A stretch of 64,000 nucleotides of DNA from an uncultured Clostridia bacterium. Its GTDB lineage: Bacteria; Bacillota; Clostridia; Lachnospirales; CAG-274. The translations under genes and the position numbers were made by a program. The DNA lies in assembly GCA_947591605.1 (NCBI GenBank), contig CANQDF010000001.1:146239-210238 (forward strand), read 5' to 3'. The notes beneath the pieces are model-generated. The model saw only the letters and a program-made list of their open reading frames with translations. It had not been told where the DNA came from and made no database searches. Positions 8,300-16,932 of this stretch are shown in pieces (the first letter of the stretch is position 1; the number at the start of each line of letters is the position of its first letter).

Positions 8300-10384
8300 A
8301 TGAGCAGCAAAAAAAATTTGGTTATTGTAGAGTCGCCTGCAAAGGCAAAAACTCTTAAAAAGTTTTTGGGCAGCAATTACAAGATAGAGGCGTCGGTCGG
8401 TCATGTCAGGGATCTGCCCAAAAGCGAGCTGGGTATAGATATAAACAATGATTTTGAGCCTAAATATATAACTATAAGGGGAAAGGGCGAGCTGCTTGCA
8501 AAGCTCCGCAAGGAGGTAAAGGCGGCTGACAGGGTATACCTTGCCACCGACCCCGACCGTGAGGGCGAGGCAATAAGCTGGCACCTTATGCACGCACTCA
8601 AGCTTGACGACAAAAAGGCAAGCAGGATAACCTTTAACGAGATAACCAAAAACGCCGTTAAAAAGAGCATAAAGGAGGCAAGAAAAATCGATATGGATCT
8701 TGTCGATGCTCAGCAGGCAAGGCGTGAGGTGGACAGGATAGTCGGCTACAAGATCAGCCCCCTTTTGTGGAAAAAGGTAAAAAAAGGCTTAAGCGCAGGA
8801 CGTGTACAGTCGGTTGCGCTTTCGCTCATATGCGACAGGGAGGAAGAGATAGACAACTTTATCCCCAAGGAATACTGGAGCATTGACGTGCAGCTTAAAA
8901 CAGGCAAAAACAAAACGGTAAAGGCAAGGTTTTACGGCAAGGGCAAAAAAAAGCTTGAGCTTAACAGCAAGGCGGAAACGGACAAGGTGCTTGACGAGGT
9001 AAAAAACAAAGCCTTTACGGTTTCCTCCGTAAGGCGTGGCAACAGGGTAAAAAATCCCGTGCCTCCTTTTACCACAAGCACAATGCAGCAGGAGGCGTCC
9101 AAGCTGCTCGGCTTCGGCTCACAAAAGACCATGCGCATTGCCCAGCAGCTCTATGAGGGCGTAGATATAAAGGGCGAGGGTACGGTAGGCCTTGTATCCT
9201 ACATCCGTACAGACTCTGTGCGTATTGCGGACGAGGCATACGAGGAGGCAAAGGAGCTTATACTTGCAAACTACGGCGAGGAGTATGTAAAGGAACGCAG
9301 ACAGTATACGACCGATAAAAGGGCGCAGGACGCCCACGAGGCAATAAGGCCCACAAGCGCAAAAAGGCTGCCCGATGCTATAAAGGACAGTCTTTCCAGG
9401 GATCAGTACAGGCTTTACAAGCTCATATGGGAGAGGTTTGTGGCAAGCCAGATGCCTCAGGCGCAGTACACAACAATATCCGCCGATATAGAGTCGGGCG
9501 GCTACAGCTTCAGGGCATCGGGCTCACTGCTTGTGTTTGACGGCTATCTTTCGGTATATAAAAAGAATGAGGAAAAGGAGGAGGAAACCTCCATGCCCGA
9601 GGTAATGGACGGAGATGTGCTCAAAATGACGGAAATCACACCGCTGCAGCACTTTACTCAGCCTCCGGCAAGGTATACCGAGGCTATGCTCATAAAAACG
9701 CTTGAGGATATAGGCGTAGGCAGACCAAGCACCTATGCGCCCACAATAAGCGTTATACAGGCACGCAACTATGTTACCAAGGAGGATAAGCTCTTTTATA
9801 CAACGGAGCTTGGCGAGGTGGTAAACAAGATAATCACATCAAACTTCGGTTCGATAATAAATACCGATTTTACCGCCGATATGGAGAGCACTCTCGACAG
9901 GGTGGAATCGGGCGAAATAGAATGGAAGCAGATCTTAAGGGACTTTTATCCTCTGCTTAAGGATCTCCTGGACAAGGCGGAGAGCAATGTCGAAAACGTA
10001 AAGCTGGAGGATGAGGTGACCGATGTTATCTGTGACGAATGCGGCAGAAATATGGTAATAAAGTACGGCAGATACGGCAAATTCCTTGCCTGCCCGGGCT
10101 TTCCCGAGTGCCGCTTCACAAAGCCGCTTTATGAGGATACGGGCGTAAAATGCCCAAAATGCGGAGGCAAGGTGCTTATCAAAAAAACCAAAAAGGGCAG
10201 AAAATACTATGGCTGCGAAAACAATCCCGATTGCGACCTTATGCTCTGGAACAAGCCTACGGGAGAGCTTTGCCCCGAATGCGGCTCCGCTCTTGTCATA
10301 AAGGGTTCAAGATCGGCACGCATAGCATGCAGCAACGGAGAATGCCAATACTCAAGGGAGGCTGAACAGGCAAAGGATGACTGA
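8300..10384 (+). CDS. topA: DNA topoisomerase I
   Basis: The start at 8300 (MSSKKNLVIVESPAKAKTL) follows AAGGGGGAG. The protein has 694 residues. A TOPRIM domain (about 4-120, with DPDREGEAISWH) is followed by the type IA core. The active-site Tyr lies in VSYIRTDS, and the IGVGRPSTYA signature is present. Three four-Cys zinc ribbons follow at the C-terminus (CDECGRN, CPKCGGK, CPECGSA). It relaxes negative supercoils. codY follows at 17 bases, so the two may be co-transcribed. Confidence 0.97.
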   Translation: MSSKKNLVIVESPAKAKTLKKFLGSNYKIEASVGHVRDLPKSELGIDINNDFEPKYITIRGKGELLAKLRKEVKAADRVYLATDPDREGEAISWHLMHALKLDDKKASRITFNEITKNAVKKSIKEARKIDMDLVDAQQARREVDRIVGYKISPLLWKKVKKGLSAGRVQSVALSLICDREEEIDNFIPKEYWSIDVQLKTGKNKTVKARFYGKGKKKLELNSKAETDKVLDEVKNKAFTVSSVRRGNRVKNPVPPFTTSTMQQEASKLLGFGSQKTMRIAQQLYEGVDIKGEGTVGLVSYIRTDSVRIADEAYEEAKELILANYGEEYVKERRQYTTDKRAQDAHEAIRPTSAKRLPDAIKDSLSRDQYRLYKLIWERFVASQMPQAQYTTISADIESGGYSFRASGSLLVFDGYLSVYKKNEEKEEETSMPEVMDGDVLKMTEITPLQHFTQPPARYTEAMLIKTLEDIGVGRPSTYAPTISVIQARNYVTKEDKLFYTTELGEVVNKIITSNFGSIINTDFTADMESTLDRVESGEIEWKQILRDFYPLLKDLLDKAESNVENVKLEDEVTDVICDECGRNMVIKYGRYGKFLACPGFPECRFTKPLYEDTGVKCPKCGGKVLIKKTKKGRKYYGCENNPDCDLMLWNKPTGELCPECGSALVIKGSRSARIACSNGECQYSREAEQAKDD

Positions 10385-10401
10385 GCCTGTATAATGGATA
10401 T

Positions 10402-11166
10402 ATGACGGAATATGATTTGTTAAGGCAGTCGTACAGGGCATTGCTTGCGTCTGCCGATAATGCCGTGCAGGCACTGGAACAGATGGCGGAAAGGCTCAGC
10501 GCCGATCTGCCCGCAAACGTTGTTATAGCCGACAGCAGAGGATGTATTGCCGCACAGGCAAGGCTGGAGTATTTTAATCCCTTTGGCAGGGAAAAGGGCG
10601 AGATGCTGGATACGGTGCTTGCGGACAGCCTTGCGGAGTTGGACAGCGACCTTACGGATGTGCCTATGGATCGGCTGCCCGTAAGGACAGCCGCAAAAAG
10701 CGATATAAGGCAGTATACGGCAAGCATATTTGCCGCAAAGGTGTACCGCAGCAGGGCGTGCAGCCTTATAGTCTATCGCAGGGAGGCGCCCCTCGATGAT
10801 GACGAAAAGGCGCTTTGTGCCTTTGTGTCGTGCGCCGCAGCCCTTATACTCAGCTCCCGTGACAATGAGCAGCGGCTTAATGAAAAGCGCAAGCGTGAGA
10901 TAATAAAAACCGTTACCGAGTCGCTTTCATACTCGGAGCTTATGGTATCGGGCATAATTTTCAGGTATCTGGGCTCAAACGAGGGCATTATAGTGGCAAG
11001 CCGCATGGCCGACAGCGAGGGCATAACCCGCTCGGTCATAGTAAATGCAATAAGAAAGCTCGAGAGCGCAGGCATACTGGAGTCACGCTCGCTGGGCATG
11101 AAGGGTACTTACATAAAAGTGCTTAATGATTATTTTGCCTCGGAAATTGCAAAAATCAAAAAATAA
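10402..11166 (+). CDS. codY: Global transcriptional regulator CodY
   Basis: This 254-residue protein has an N-terminal GAF sensor domain (about 1-150) for branched-chain amino acids. The C-terminal winged helix carries the highly conserved VASRMADSEGITRSVIVNAI and KLESAGILESRSLGMKG segments. GTP and isoleucine/valine/leucine typically raise DNA binding, and CodY represses nutrient-scavenging genes in rich conditions. The GAF half is divergent from Bacillus while the HTH is near canonical. The ribosome-binding site is weak, which may mean coupling to topA. A CodY-box-like sequence lies 17 bases after the stop. Confidence 0.95.
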   Translation: MTEYDLLRQSYRALLASADNAVQALEQMAERLSADLPANVVIADSRGCIAAQARLEYFNPFGREKGEMLDTVLADSLAELDSDLTDVPMDRLPVRTAAKSDIRQYTASIFAAKVYRSRACSLIVYRREAPLDDDEKALCAFVSCAAALILSSRDNEQRLNEKRKREIIKTVTESLSYSELMVSGIIFRYLGSNEGIIVASRMADSEGITRSVIVNAIRKLESAGILESRSLGMKGTYIKVLNDYFASEIAKIKK

Positions 11167-11176
11167 TAAAAAGGTG

Positions 11177-11205
11177 TTGAAAAATTGCCCGAAAATTGGT
11201 AGCAT
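11177..11205 (+). promoter_or_regulatory. Putative promoter with an embedded CodY-box-like site
   Basis: TTGAAA (11177-11182) and TAGCAT (11200-11205) are 17 bases apart. The spacer contains AATTGCCCGAAAATT at 11183-11197, which matches 12 of 15 positions of the known CodY motif AATTTTCWGAAAATT. A bound CodY would block RNA polymerase. The -10 is only 4/6, so the promoter is tentative. Confidence 0.5.
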
Positions 11206-11258
11206 ATAGATATATGATCTGCACTGATGTCATGGGTCAACGGTCGGGGGTATGTACT

Positions 11259-11729
11259 ATGGATGAAGTCAGGCTTTACAGGCGTCGGTTTATACCCGAT
11301 GAAAGGATACTGCTTAAGGATGATATTATAGTAAGCATTTGTGAGGACAGGCTGGTCACAAGGTGGAACGTGCTCACAAAGAGGCATGATTTTACGCACG
11401 GCTCAAGCTGTTACTTTTTTAAGGAGGGCTGGAAGATAAGCCGTTTTATGACTGAGGACGACAGGCTGCTTTACTGGTACTGCGATATTATAGAAACGGA
11501 GTACGATGCCAAGGAAAATGCTTATACGCTTAACGACCTGCTTATAGACGTTATTGTATATCCCGACGGCAGAGTCGAGGTGGTGGATATCGACGAGGCG
11601 GCTCTTGCCCTTGAAAAGGATATAATACCCAAGGAGCTCGTGATAAAATCTCTTTACAGGCTAAACGAACTGCTTAAGGTGATATATTCGGGCAGGTTTC
11701 CGCTTTACAGCGCATATGCGGAGGTATGA
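11259..11729 (+). CDS. DUF402 domain protein
   Basis: The ATG at 11259 is preferred because GGGGG lies 7 bases upstream and the more distal starts overlap the promoter. The 156 residues match the DUF402 fold: KRHDFTHGSSCYFFKEGWKI, WYCDIIETEYD and LIDVIVYPDGRVEVVDIDE, ending in a helical tail. Related proteins are nucleoside-phosphate phosphatases or unknown; RNA-linked roles have been proposed for others. No catalytic claim is made. It is followed within 3 bases by radC. Confidence 0.75.
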   Translation: MDEVRLYRRRFIPDERILLKDDIIVSICEDRLVTRWNVLTKRHDFTHGSSCYFFKEGWKISRFMTEDDRLLYWYCDIIETEYDAKENAYTLNDLLIDVIVYPDGRVEVVDIDEAALALEKDIIPKELVIKSLYRLNELLKVIYSGRFPLYSAYAEV

Positions 11730-11732
11730 CCT

Positions 11733-12431
11733 ATGGACGGCAGGGGGAATATCCATACCGGACACAGGGAGAGAATGCGCAAAAGATTTATCGAACAGGG
11801 CAGTGCGGACGGCTTTGAGGATCATGAAATGCTGGAGATGCTCCTTTACTATGCGGTAAAGAGGAGCGATACAAATGCACTTGCTCATAAAATGATAAAC
11901 AGCTTCGGCTCGTTTCATGCCTTGCTTGACGCCTCTGTGCCGGAAATTATGGAAAGCTGCGGCGTCAGTGAAGCAACAGCCTTTCTGGTGAGCCTTATGC
12001 CGTATATAGCAAGGCGCTACGGCGGCAGCGCAAACGGACAAAAAAGCAGGATAGGCTCAAAAAACGATGCCTTTGATATTATACAGCCTATGATAACCGA
12101 CCATGCCTCGGAGCAGTTTTTTGTGGTGTGTCTTGACGAGGGCTATAACCTTATTAAGCTTAAAAGTCTTGCACAGGGCACGGCCACAAGCACGGAGGTG
12201 CGTCTGGAAACCATAATATCCATGGTTATAAAGCACAAGGCGGCATATGCGATAATTGCTCACAATCATCCCGGGCATACCTACGGTCCGTCGGGAGATG
12301 ACATTGCCGCTACCGAAAAAATAAAATCGGCTTTTGCCATAATAAATGTAGTATTACTTGACCATATAATCATATGCGGCGACAAATGCTTCAGCTTTGC
12401 TCAAAACCGCATATGCGGTCTGCATTATTAA
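11733..12431 (+). CDS. radC: RadC-like JAMM/MPN+ domain protein
   Basis: This 232-residue protein has an N-terminal helix-hairpin-helix-like part (about 10-95: SFGSFHALLDASVPEIMESCGV) followed by the RadC domain. The JAMM zinc motif is visible as AHNHPGHTYGPSGDD with the downstream Asp. Although named radC, the DNA-repair role in the original E. coli mutant has been withdrawn and the function is unknown. The order DUF402-radC-pspC suggests one unit. Confidence 0.88.
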   Translation: MDGRGNIHTGHRERMRKRFIEQGSADGFEDHEMLEMLLYYAVKRSDTNALAHKMINSFGSFHALLDASVPEIMESCGVSEATAFLVSLMPYIARRYGGSANGQKSRIGSKNDAFDIIQPMITDHASEQFFVVCLDEGYNLIKLKSLAQGTATSTEVRLETIISMVIKHKAAYAIIAHNHPGHTYGPSGDDIAATEKIKSAFAIINVVLLDHIIICGDKCFSFAQNRICGLHY

Positions 12432-12444
12432 AGGAGGTTTTTAC

Positions 12445-12648
12445 ATGGACAAGAAAAGATTGGTAAGGGTGGAAAACGGTATGCTTGCAGGCGTTTGCGG
12501 AGGCCTTGCGCAGTATATTGGCATAGACCCCACCATAATAAGGCTCGTTTGGGCTATCGTTACTCTTTTTACGGGTGTTGCTTTGGGCATTATTATATAC
12601 ATTATATGCGCTGTAGTTATACCAAAGGACGACGGTATAATAGACTGA
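12445..12648 (+). CDS. PspC domain small membrane protein
   Basis: This 67-residue protein starts at the ATG at 12445 after AAAGGAGG. LVRVENGMLAGVCGGLAQYIGID is the PspC signature (in part GMLAGVCGGLAQY). One strong hydrophobic helix follows (about 30-58) and the tail is acidic. PspC domains occur in envelope-stress systems and as stand-alone short proteins; the role here is not known. It sits between radC and glyS with 26 bases to the latter. Confidence 0.85.
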   Translation: MDKKRLVRVENGMLAGVCGGLAQYIGIDPTIIRLVWAIVTLFTGVALGIIIYIICAVVIPKDDGIID

Positions 12649-12674
12649 GCGTCTTAAACGGAGGATAATTTCAA

Positions 12675-14057
12675 ATGGAAAAGAATATGGAAAAAATAGT
12701 GGCTCTTGCAAAGTCCAGAGGCTTTGTTTTCCCGGGTTCGGAGATATACGGAGGTCTTGCCAACACATGGGATTACGGCCCTTTGGGTGTGGAGCTGAAA
12801 AACAATGTAAAAAAGGCGTGGTGGAAGAAGTTTGTACAGGAGAGCCCCTATAATACGGGTGTGGACTGTGCAATACTTATGAACCCTCAGGTATGGGTGG
12901 CAAGCGGCCATGTGGGCGGTTTTAACGACCCCCTTACGGACTGCAAGGAGTGCCACGAGCGCTTCAGAGCCGACAACATAATTGAGGATTACAACAAGGC
13001 AAACGGCATAGAGGGAAATGCGGACGGCTGGACAAACGAGCAGATGATGGACTACATCAAGGAAAAGCAAATCCCCTGCCCAACCTGCGGTGCGCACAAT
13101 TTTACCGATATAAGGCAGTTTAACCTTATGTTCAAGACGCATGCAGGCGTTACCGAGGAGGAGAAGAACGTTGTTTATATGCGTCCGGAAACCGCACAGG
13201 GTATCTTTGTAAACTTTAAAAACGTTCAGAGGACTACAAGGAAAAAGATCCCCTTTGGCATAGGTCAGATAGGCAAATCGTTCAGAAACGAGATAACACC
13301 CGGCAATTTTACATTCAGAACAAGAGAGTTTGAGCAGATGGAGCTTGAATTTTTCTGTAAGCCCGGCACAGAGCTTGAGTGGTTCTCCTACTGGAAGGAC
13401 TTTTGCAAAAATTGGCTTCTGAGCCTTAACATAGCCGAAAGCAGCATTGTTATGCGTGATCACGACCCTGCGGAGCTTGCTCATTACAGCAACGGCACTA
13501 CCGATATAGAGTTTATGTTTCCGTTTGGCAGAGGCGAGCTGTGGGGCATTGCTTCGAGGACGGACTTCGATCTTAAGGCGCATGCAAGCCATTCGGGCGA
13601 AAATATGGAGTATTTTGACCCGACAACAAACGAGAAGTATGTTCCTTACTGTATCGAGCCTTCGCTCGGTGCGGACAGAGTTACCCTTGCCTTCCTGTGC
13701 GAGGCTTACGACGAGCAGGAGCTGGAGGGCGGCGATGTAAGGACGGTGCTGCATTTCCATCCTGCGCTTGCACCGGTAAAGGCTGCGGTGCTGCCTCTTT
13801 CCAAAAAACTCAACGAGCCTGCTATGGAGGTATACAACGAGCTTTGCAAGTACTTTAACTGCGAATTTGACGATGCACAGAGCATAGGCAAGCGCTATCG
13901 CCGTCAGGATGAGATAGGTACGCCTGTCTGCATAACCTACGACTTTGATTCCGCCGAGGACGGCTGCGTTACCGTGCGTGACAGGGATACAATGCAGCAG
14001 GAGAGGATAAGCATATCCGACCTCAGATCATATATAGAGGGCAAGCTTGCGTTTTGA
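12675..14057 (+). CDS. glyS: Glycyl-tRNA synthetase, dimeric type
   Basis: This 460-residue class II synthetase of the homodimer (GlyQS/GRS1) type charges tRNA-Gly. N-terminal motif 1 [20 protein letters not shown], motif 2 region [12 protein letters not shown] with [19 protein letters not shown] (given in parts), motif 3 [14 protein letters not shown] and a C-terminal anticodon-binding domain (about 360-455) are all present. The start has GGAGGATAATTTCAA upstream. Only 26 bases separate it from the gene before, so no T-box leader is present. A structured 3' region follows. Confidence 0.97.
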   Translation: MEKNMEKIVALAKSRGFVFPGSEIYGGLANTWDYGPLGVELKNNVKKAWWKKFVQESPYNTGVDCAILMNPQVWVASGHVGGFNDPLTDCKECHERFRADNIIEDYNKANGIEGNADGWTNEQMMDYIKEKQIPCPTCGAHNFTDIRQFNLMFKTHAGVTEEEKNVVYMRPETAQGIFVNFKNVQRTTRKKIPFGIGQIGKSFRNEITPGNFTFRTREFEQMELEFFCKPGTELEWFSYWKDFCKNWLLSLNIAESSIVMRDHDPAELAHYSNGTTDIEFMFPFGRGELWGIASRTDFDLKAHASHSGENMEYFDPTTNEKYVPYCIEPSLGADRVTLAFLCEAYDEQELEGGDVRTVLHFHPALAPVKAAVLPLSKKLNEPAMEVYNELCKYFNCEFDDAQSIGKRYRRQDEIGTPVCITYDFDSAEDGCVTVRDRDTMQQERISISDLRSYIEGKLAF

Positions 14058-14256
14058 CGTTATTGTTTCCCGAAGGCAGGCATAACTTCACGGGCAAACG
14101 GGCTTAAATGCGGGAGTGTTTGCCTTTGAGGCAGGTTTTGAAATTTTTGCGGTATTGGGGGACGGCTTTTGTACACGGAGCAAGACAGTACATACGGCTG
14201 TCCCCTGTACTGCTTTTTTGTCCGAGGGGCTTTTGTAAAAAAATATAAAATAAGTG
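14058..14256 (+). terminator. Structured 3' region and terminator of glyS
   Basis: Two exclusive folds can be drawn. In fold 1, GGGGACGGC (14158-14166) pairs with GCTGTCCCC (14197-14205) around an inner TGTAC/GTACA pair (14170-14174 with 14188-14192). In fold 2, CAGTACA (14186-14192) pairs with TGTACTG (14206-14212) followed by T6, a standard terminator. The shared GTACA arm makes them compete. The rest of the stretch shows no gene. Confidence 0.55.
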
Positions 14257-14285
14257 TTGACAAAGTAAAAAAATAATGATAAGAT
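14257..14285 (+). promoter_or_regulatory. SigmaA-type promoter upstream of tRNA-Lys genes
   Basis: TTGACA at 14257-14262 and TAAGAT at 14280-14285 are 17 bases apart. It is the only strong promoter before the two tRNA-Lys genes, 260 bases away. Repeat copy A lies between promoter and tRNAs. Confidence 0.65.
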
Positions 14286-14309
14286 AATTCTTGCGTTGAA
14301 AGAAAGGCA

Positions 14310-14537
14310 TTCAGGCTGTAAAATAACCTTATTTTATAAGGCAGCTTAGCATCTTAAGGCGCCGTCAGCTTAAAGCCTTTTGGCTTTAGCGATACCGTAA
14401 GGCAGGCTATAATCCGCAGGCGGAATTCACTTCCGCCGAGGAAAACAGCGAGTTTCAAGGGACTTTTAGTCCCGCCGGAATGAGCTGTTTATACTTCTGC
14501 TTACTTTCGGAAAAGTTCCAAAGGGACTTTTTCGATA
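14310..14537 (-). repeat. Mosaic intergenic repeat element, copy A
   Basis: This lies in reverse orientation relative to copy D at 52.2 kb. From right to left it holds the AAAAAGTCCC hairpin (14509-14535), the invariant 24-base core (14479-14502), hairpin GGGACT/AGTCCC (14459-14473), the conserved TTGAAACTCGCTGTTTTCCT block and hairpin GGCGGAA/TTCCGCC (14419-14437). The left half has a different insert (TAAAGCC/GGCTTTA hairpin) before an end resembling CAGGCTGT. It sits between the tRNA promoter and the tRNA genes. Confidence 0.8.
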
Positions 14538-14545
14538 TTAAATAA

Positions 14546-14618
14546 GCGCGATTAGCTCAGTTGGTAGAGCAGGTGACTCTTAATCACAAGGTCCGGGGTT
14601 CGAGCCCCCGATCGCGCA
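14546..14618 (+). tRNA. tRNA-Lys (CUU), first copy
   Basis: 73 bases fold as a cloverleaf. The acceptor is GCGCGAT/ATCGCGC with discriminator A, the D stem GCTC/GAGC, the anticodon loop CTCTTAA giving anticodon CTT (Lys, AAG codons), and the T stem CGGGG/CCCCG. The first anticodon-stem pair is a G-A mismatch (27-43). CCA is not encoded. Confidence 0.95.
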
Positions 14619-14666
14619 TCGCCAAGCTTTTTGGCTTTATATAAGGGGCGTATACCCCATCAATAA
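14619..14666 (+). other. Spacer between the two tRNA-Lys genes
   Basis: The 48-base spacer holds a GCCAAGCTTTTTGGC hairpin and GGGGCGTATACCCC. These probably separate or process the tRNA precursor. Confidence 0.4.
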
Positions 14667-14739
14667 GCGCGATTAGCTCAGTTGGTAGAGCAGGTGACTC
14701 TTAATCACAAGGTCCGGGGTTCGAGCCCCCGATCGCGCA
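14667..14739 (+). tRNA. tRNA-Lys (CUU), second copy
   Basis: This is identical over its full 73 bases to the copy at 14546, including the G27-A43 mismatch and the preceding AATAA. The unit repeats every 121 bases. CCA is again absent. Confidence 0.95.
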
Positions 14740-14743
14740 CTTA

Positions 14744-14780
14744 AAAAGGCGGGTTTGCGTTAGCGGGCTCGTTTTTTTTA
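14744..14780 (+). terminator. Terminator after tRNA-Lys pair
   Basis: CGGGTTTG pairs with CGGGCTCG (some G-U pairs) around CGTTAG, followed by eight T residues. Confidence 0.7.
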
Positions 14781-14853
14781 TCGGCGCACAAGCGTATTTA
14801 GGGTAAAAAAGCAGGGCGTTTGCCATAAATTTTGCCAAATTGATAAAAAACTC

Positions 14854-14882
14854 TTGCAAATCGGCTTAAGCTGTGGTAAAAT
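14854..14882 (+). promoter_or_regulatory. Promoter of rpsB-tsf
   Basis: TTGCAA (14854-14859) and TAAAAT (14877-14882) are separated by 17 bases. Transcription would start near 14889, leaving a leader of about 105 bases. Confidence 0.65.
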
Positions 14883-14899
14883 AACAACGTTGCATATAA

Positions 14900-14965
14900 C
14901 ACACGTTGGTGGTTTTGGTAAGCTGTGCCGCTTGTAAAGCGGTTCTTGTCATAAACCGACGGAGG
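14900..14965 (+). promoter_or_regulatory. Structured leader of rpsB, possible S2 autoregulatory site
   Basis: An outer pairing CGTTGGTGGTTT with AAACCGACG encloses a perfect CCGCTT/AAGCGG hairpin with loop GTA, ending just before the ribosome-binding site. Autogenous control by S2 is known for other bacteria; here it is inferred from the fold only. Confidence 0.4.
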
Positions 14966-14993
14966 AATAACAAATTTTAAGGAGGACGAAATA

Positions 14994-15719
14994 ATGGGTG
15001 TTATTTCAATGAAGCAGTTACTTGAAGCAGGTGTTCACTTTGGTCACCCGACAAGAAGATGCAACCGTAAAATGGCAGAATATATCTTTGCCGAAAGAAA
15101 CGGTATCTATATTATCGACCTGCAGAAGACCGTTAAAAAGGTCGAGGAGGCTTATGCGGCAGTTGCCGACATCGTCAGGGACGGCGGCACGGTGCTCTTT
15201 GTAGGCACAAAGAAGCAGGCTCAGGACTCCATAAAGGAGGAGGCTCTCAGGTGCGGTATGTACTATGTAAACGAGAGATGGTTAGGCGGTATGCTTACCA
15301 ACTTTGAAACCGTTAAAACAAGGATAAAGAGATTAAAAGAGCTTGATGCCATGGTTGAGGACGGCACAATGGATCTTCTCCCAAAGAAGGAGGTCGCAAA
15401 GCTCATGCACGAAAAGGAAAAGCTTGACAGAAATATAGGCGGTATCAAGGAGATGGACAGGATACCCGATTGTATATTTATAGTTGACCCACGCAAGGAG
15501 CATATTGCAGTGCTTGAGGCTCAGAGCCTCGGTATCCCTACCGTAGGTATTGTTGATACAAACTGTGATCCGGAGGAGATCGACTATGTTATCCCCGGCA
15601 ATGATGACGCTATCCGTGCCGTAAAGCTTATTGCAGGCAGGATCGCAGATGCTGTTATCGAGTCCAAGCAGGGCGAGGCTAACGACGTGGAAGAAGAGAG
15701 TGCCGATGCACAGGCATAA
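14994..15719 (+). CDS. rpsB: Small ribosomal subunit protein uS2
   Basis: This 241-residue protein starts with the canonical [20 protein letters not shown] and contains [32 protein letters not shown] and [19 protein letters not shown]. All are S2 hallmarks. The acidic tail (EEESADAQA) is common. It starts after AAGGAGGACGAAATA and has its own promoter and folded leader. tsf follows after 40 bases, the conserved bacterial pair. Confidence 0.98.
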   Translation: MGVISMKQLLEAGVHFGHPTRRCNRKMAEYIFAERNGIYIIDLQKTVKKVEEAYAAVADIVRDGGTVLFVGTKKQAQDSIKEEALRCGMYYVNERWLGGMLTNFETVKTRIKRLKELDAMVEDGTMDLLPKKEVAKLMHEKEKLDRNIGGIKEMDRIPDCIFIVDPRKEHIAVLEAQSLGIPTVGIVDTNCDPEEIDYVIPGNDDAIRAVKLIAGRIADAVIESKQGEANDVEEESADAQA

Positions 15720-15759
15720 GCGCACCGCAAAGATATGATTAATTGACGGAGGTATAAAA

Positions 15760-16695
15760 ATGGCTGTTACTGCTGCTTTAATAAAGGAACTTAGAGGTAT
15801 GACAGGCGTAGGCATGAGCGACTGCAAGGCTGCTCTTGTTGAAACCGACGGTGATATTGAAAAGGCTGTGGAAGTCCTCAGGAAAAAGGGTATCGCAAAG
15901 GCAGAGAAAAAGGCAGGTCGTGTTGCCGCAGAGGGTCTTAGCTTTACTTATATTACAGAGGACGGCAAGGCTGCCGCTGCTGTTGAGGTAAACAGCGAAA
16001 CAGACTTTGTTGCCAAAAACGAAATATTCAGGACATTTGTTGAAAACGTTGCAAAGCAGGCTGTTAAGTCTGATGCTGCCGATATGGACGCATTTATGGC
16101 TGAGCCTTGGATAGAGGACGGCTCCAAAACCGTTAAGGAGGCTCTTGTTGAAAAGATTTCCGTTATCGGCGAGAACCTTTCAATAAGAAGATTTAAAAAG
16201 TTTACCGCAGAGGAGAACAGCGTATTTGTTTCCTATCTTCATGCAGGCGGCAAGGTTGCTGTTTTGCTTGAATTCCTCTCCGATGTTAAAAACGACGCTC
16301 TTATTGAGGCAGGCAAGAATGTTTGCATGCAGATCGCCGCTATGAACCCTAAGTTTGTACGCAGAGAGGATGCTCCCGCAGACTTCATCGCCAAGGAGAG
16401 AGAGATACTCACCGAGCAGGCTAAGGCAGACCCCAAAAATGCAGGCAAGCCCGATAATATCCTTGAAAAGATGATAGAGGGTCGTATCAATAAGGAGCTT
16501 AAGGAATTCTGCCTTGTTGACCAGGAGTATGTAAAGGACGACAAGATCAGCGTAGGCAAGTATGTTGAGAGCGTTGCAAAGGAGATCGGCGCTAAGGTAT
16601 CCGTAAAGGCATTTGTTCGTTTTGAAACAGGTGAGGGTATCGCAAAGAAGGACGAGGATTTTGCAGCCGAGGTTGCAAAGGCTATTCAGGGCTGA
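15760..16695 (+). CDS. tsf: Translation elongation factor Ts
   Basis: This 311-residue nucleotide-exchange factor for EF-Tu begins ALIKELRGMTGVGMSDCKAAL (family N-terminal UBA-like domain, given in part). TDFVAKNEIF and the dimerization core follow, ending FVRFETGEGI. It lies 40 bases after rpsB with GACGGAGGTATAAAA before the ATG. rpmH follows without a clear terminator between them. Confidence 0.98.
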   Translation: MAVTAALIKELRGMTGVGMSDCKAALVETDGDIEKAVEVLRKKGIAKAEKKAGRVAAEGLSFTYITEDGKAAAAVEVNSETDFVAKNEIFRTFVENVAKQAVKSDAADMDAFMAEPWIEDGSKTVKEALVEKISVIGENLSIRRFKKFTAEENSVFVSYLHAGGKVAVLLEFLSDVKNDALIEAGKNVCMQIAAMNPKFVRREDAPADFIAKEREILTEQAKADPKNAGKPDNILEKMIEGRINKELKEFCLVDQEYVKDDKISVGKYVESVAKEIGAKVSVKAFVRFETGEGIAKKDEDFAAEVAKAIQG

Positions 16696-16789
16696 TAAAT
16701 ACGCCTTTTAACGCAATACGGGCCTTTGTGTGATCAATATAGGTAATGTATATATTTTGTAAATACACCATAAAAGGAGGTGCTTCGAT

Positions 16790-16924
16790 ATGAAAATGAC
16801 ATTTCAGCCAAAAACCAGACAGAGAAGCAAGGTTCACGGCTTCAGAAAGAGAATGAGTACTGCCAACGGCAGAAAGGTTATACTGAGAAGACGCAGAAAG
16901 GGCAGAAAGGCTTTGTCTGCATAA
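16790..16924 (+). CDS. rpmH: Large ribosomal subunit protein bL34
   Basis: This 44-residue, strongly basic protein begins [19 protein letters not shown] and ends [18 protein letters not shown], which is complete L34. The ATG at 16790 follows AAAAGGAGGTG. In most Firmicutes rpmH lies beside dnaA and oriC; here tsf is on its left instead. Confidence 0.97.
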   Translation: MKMTFQPKTRQRSKVHGFRKRMSTANGRKVILRRRRKGRKALSA

Positions 16925-16932
16925 TTGTTGAA

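Noticed and set aside
12649..12674. T-box leader before glyS
   Set aside because: Only 26 bases are available and no T-box sequence is present.
14310..14537. A small protein gene within repeat copy A
   Set aside because: No frame of meaningful length with start and ribosome site is conserved among copies.
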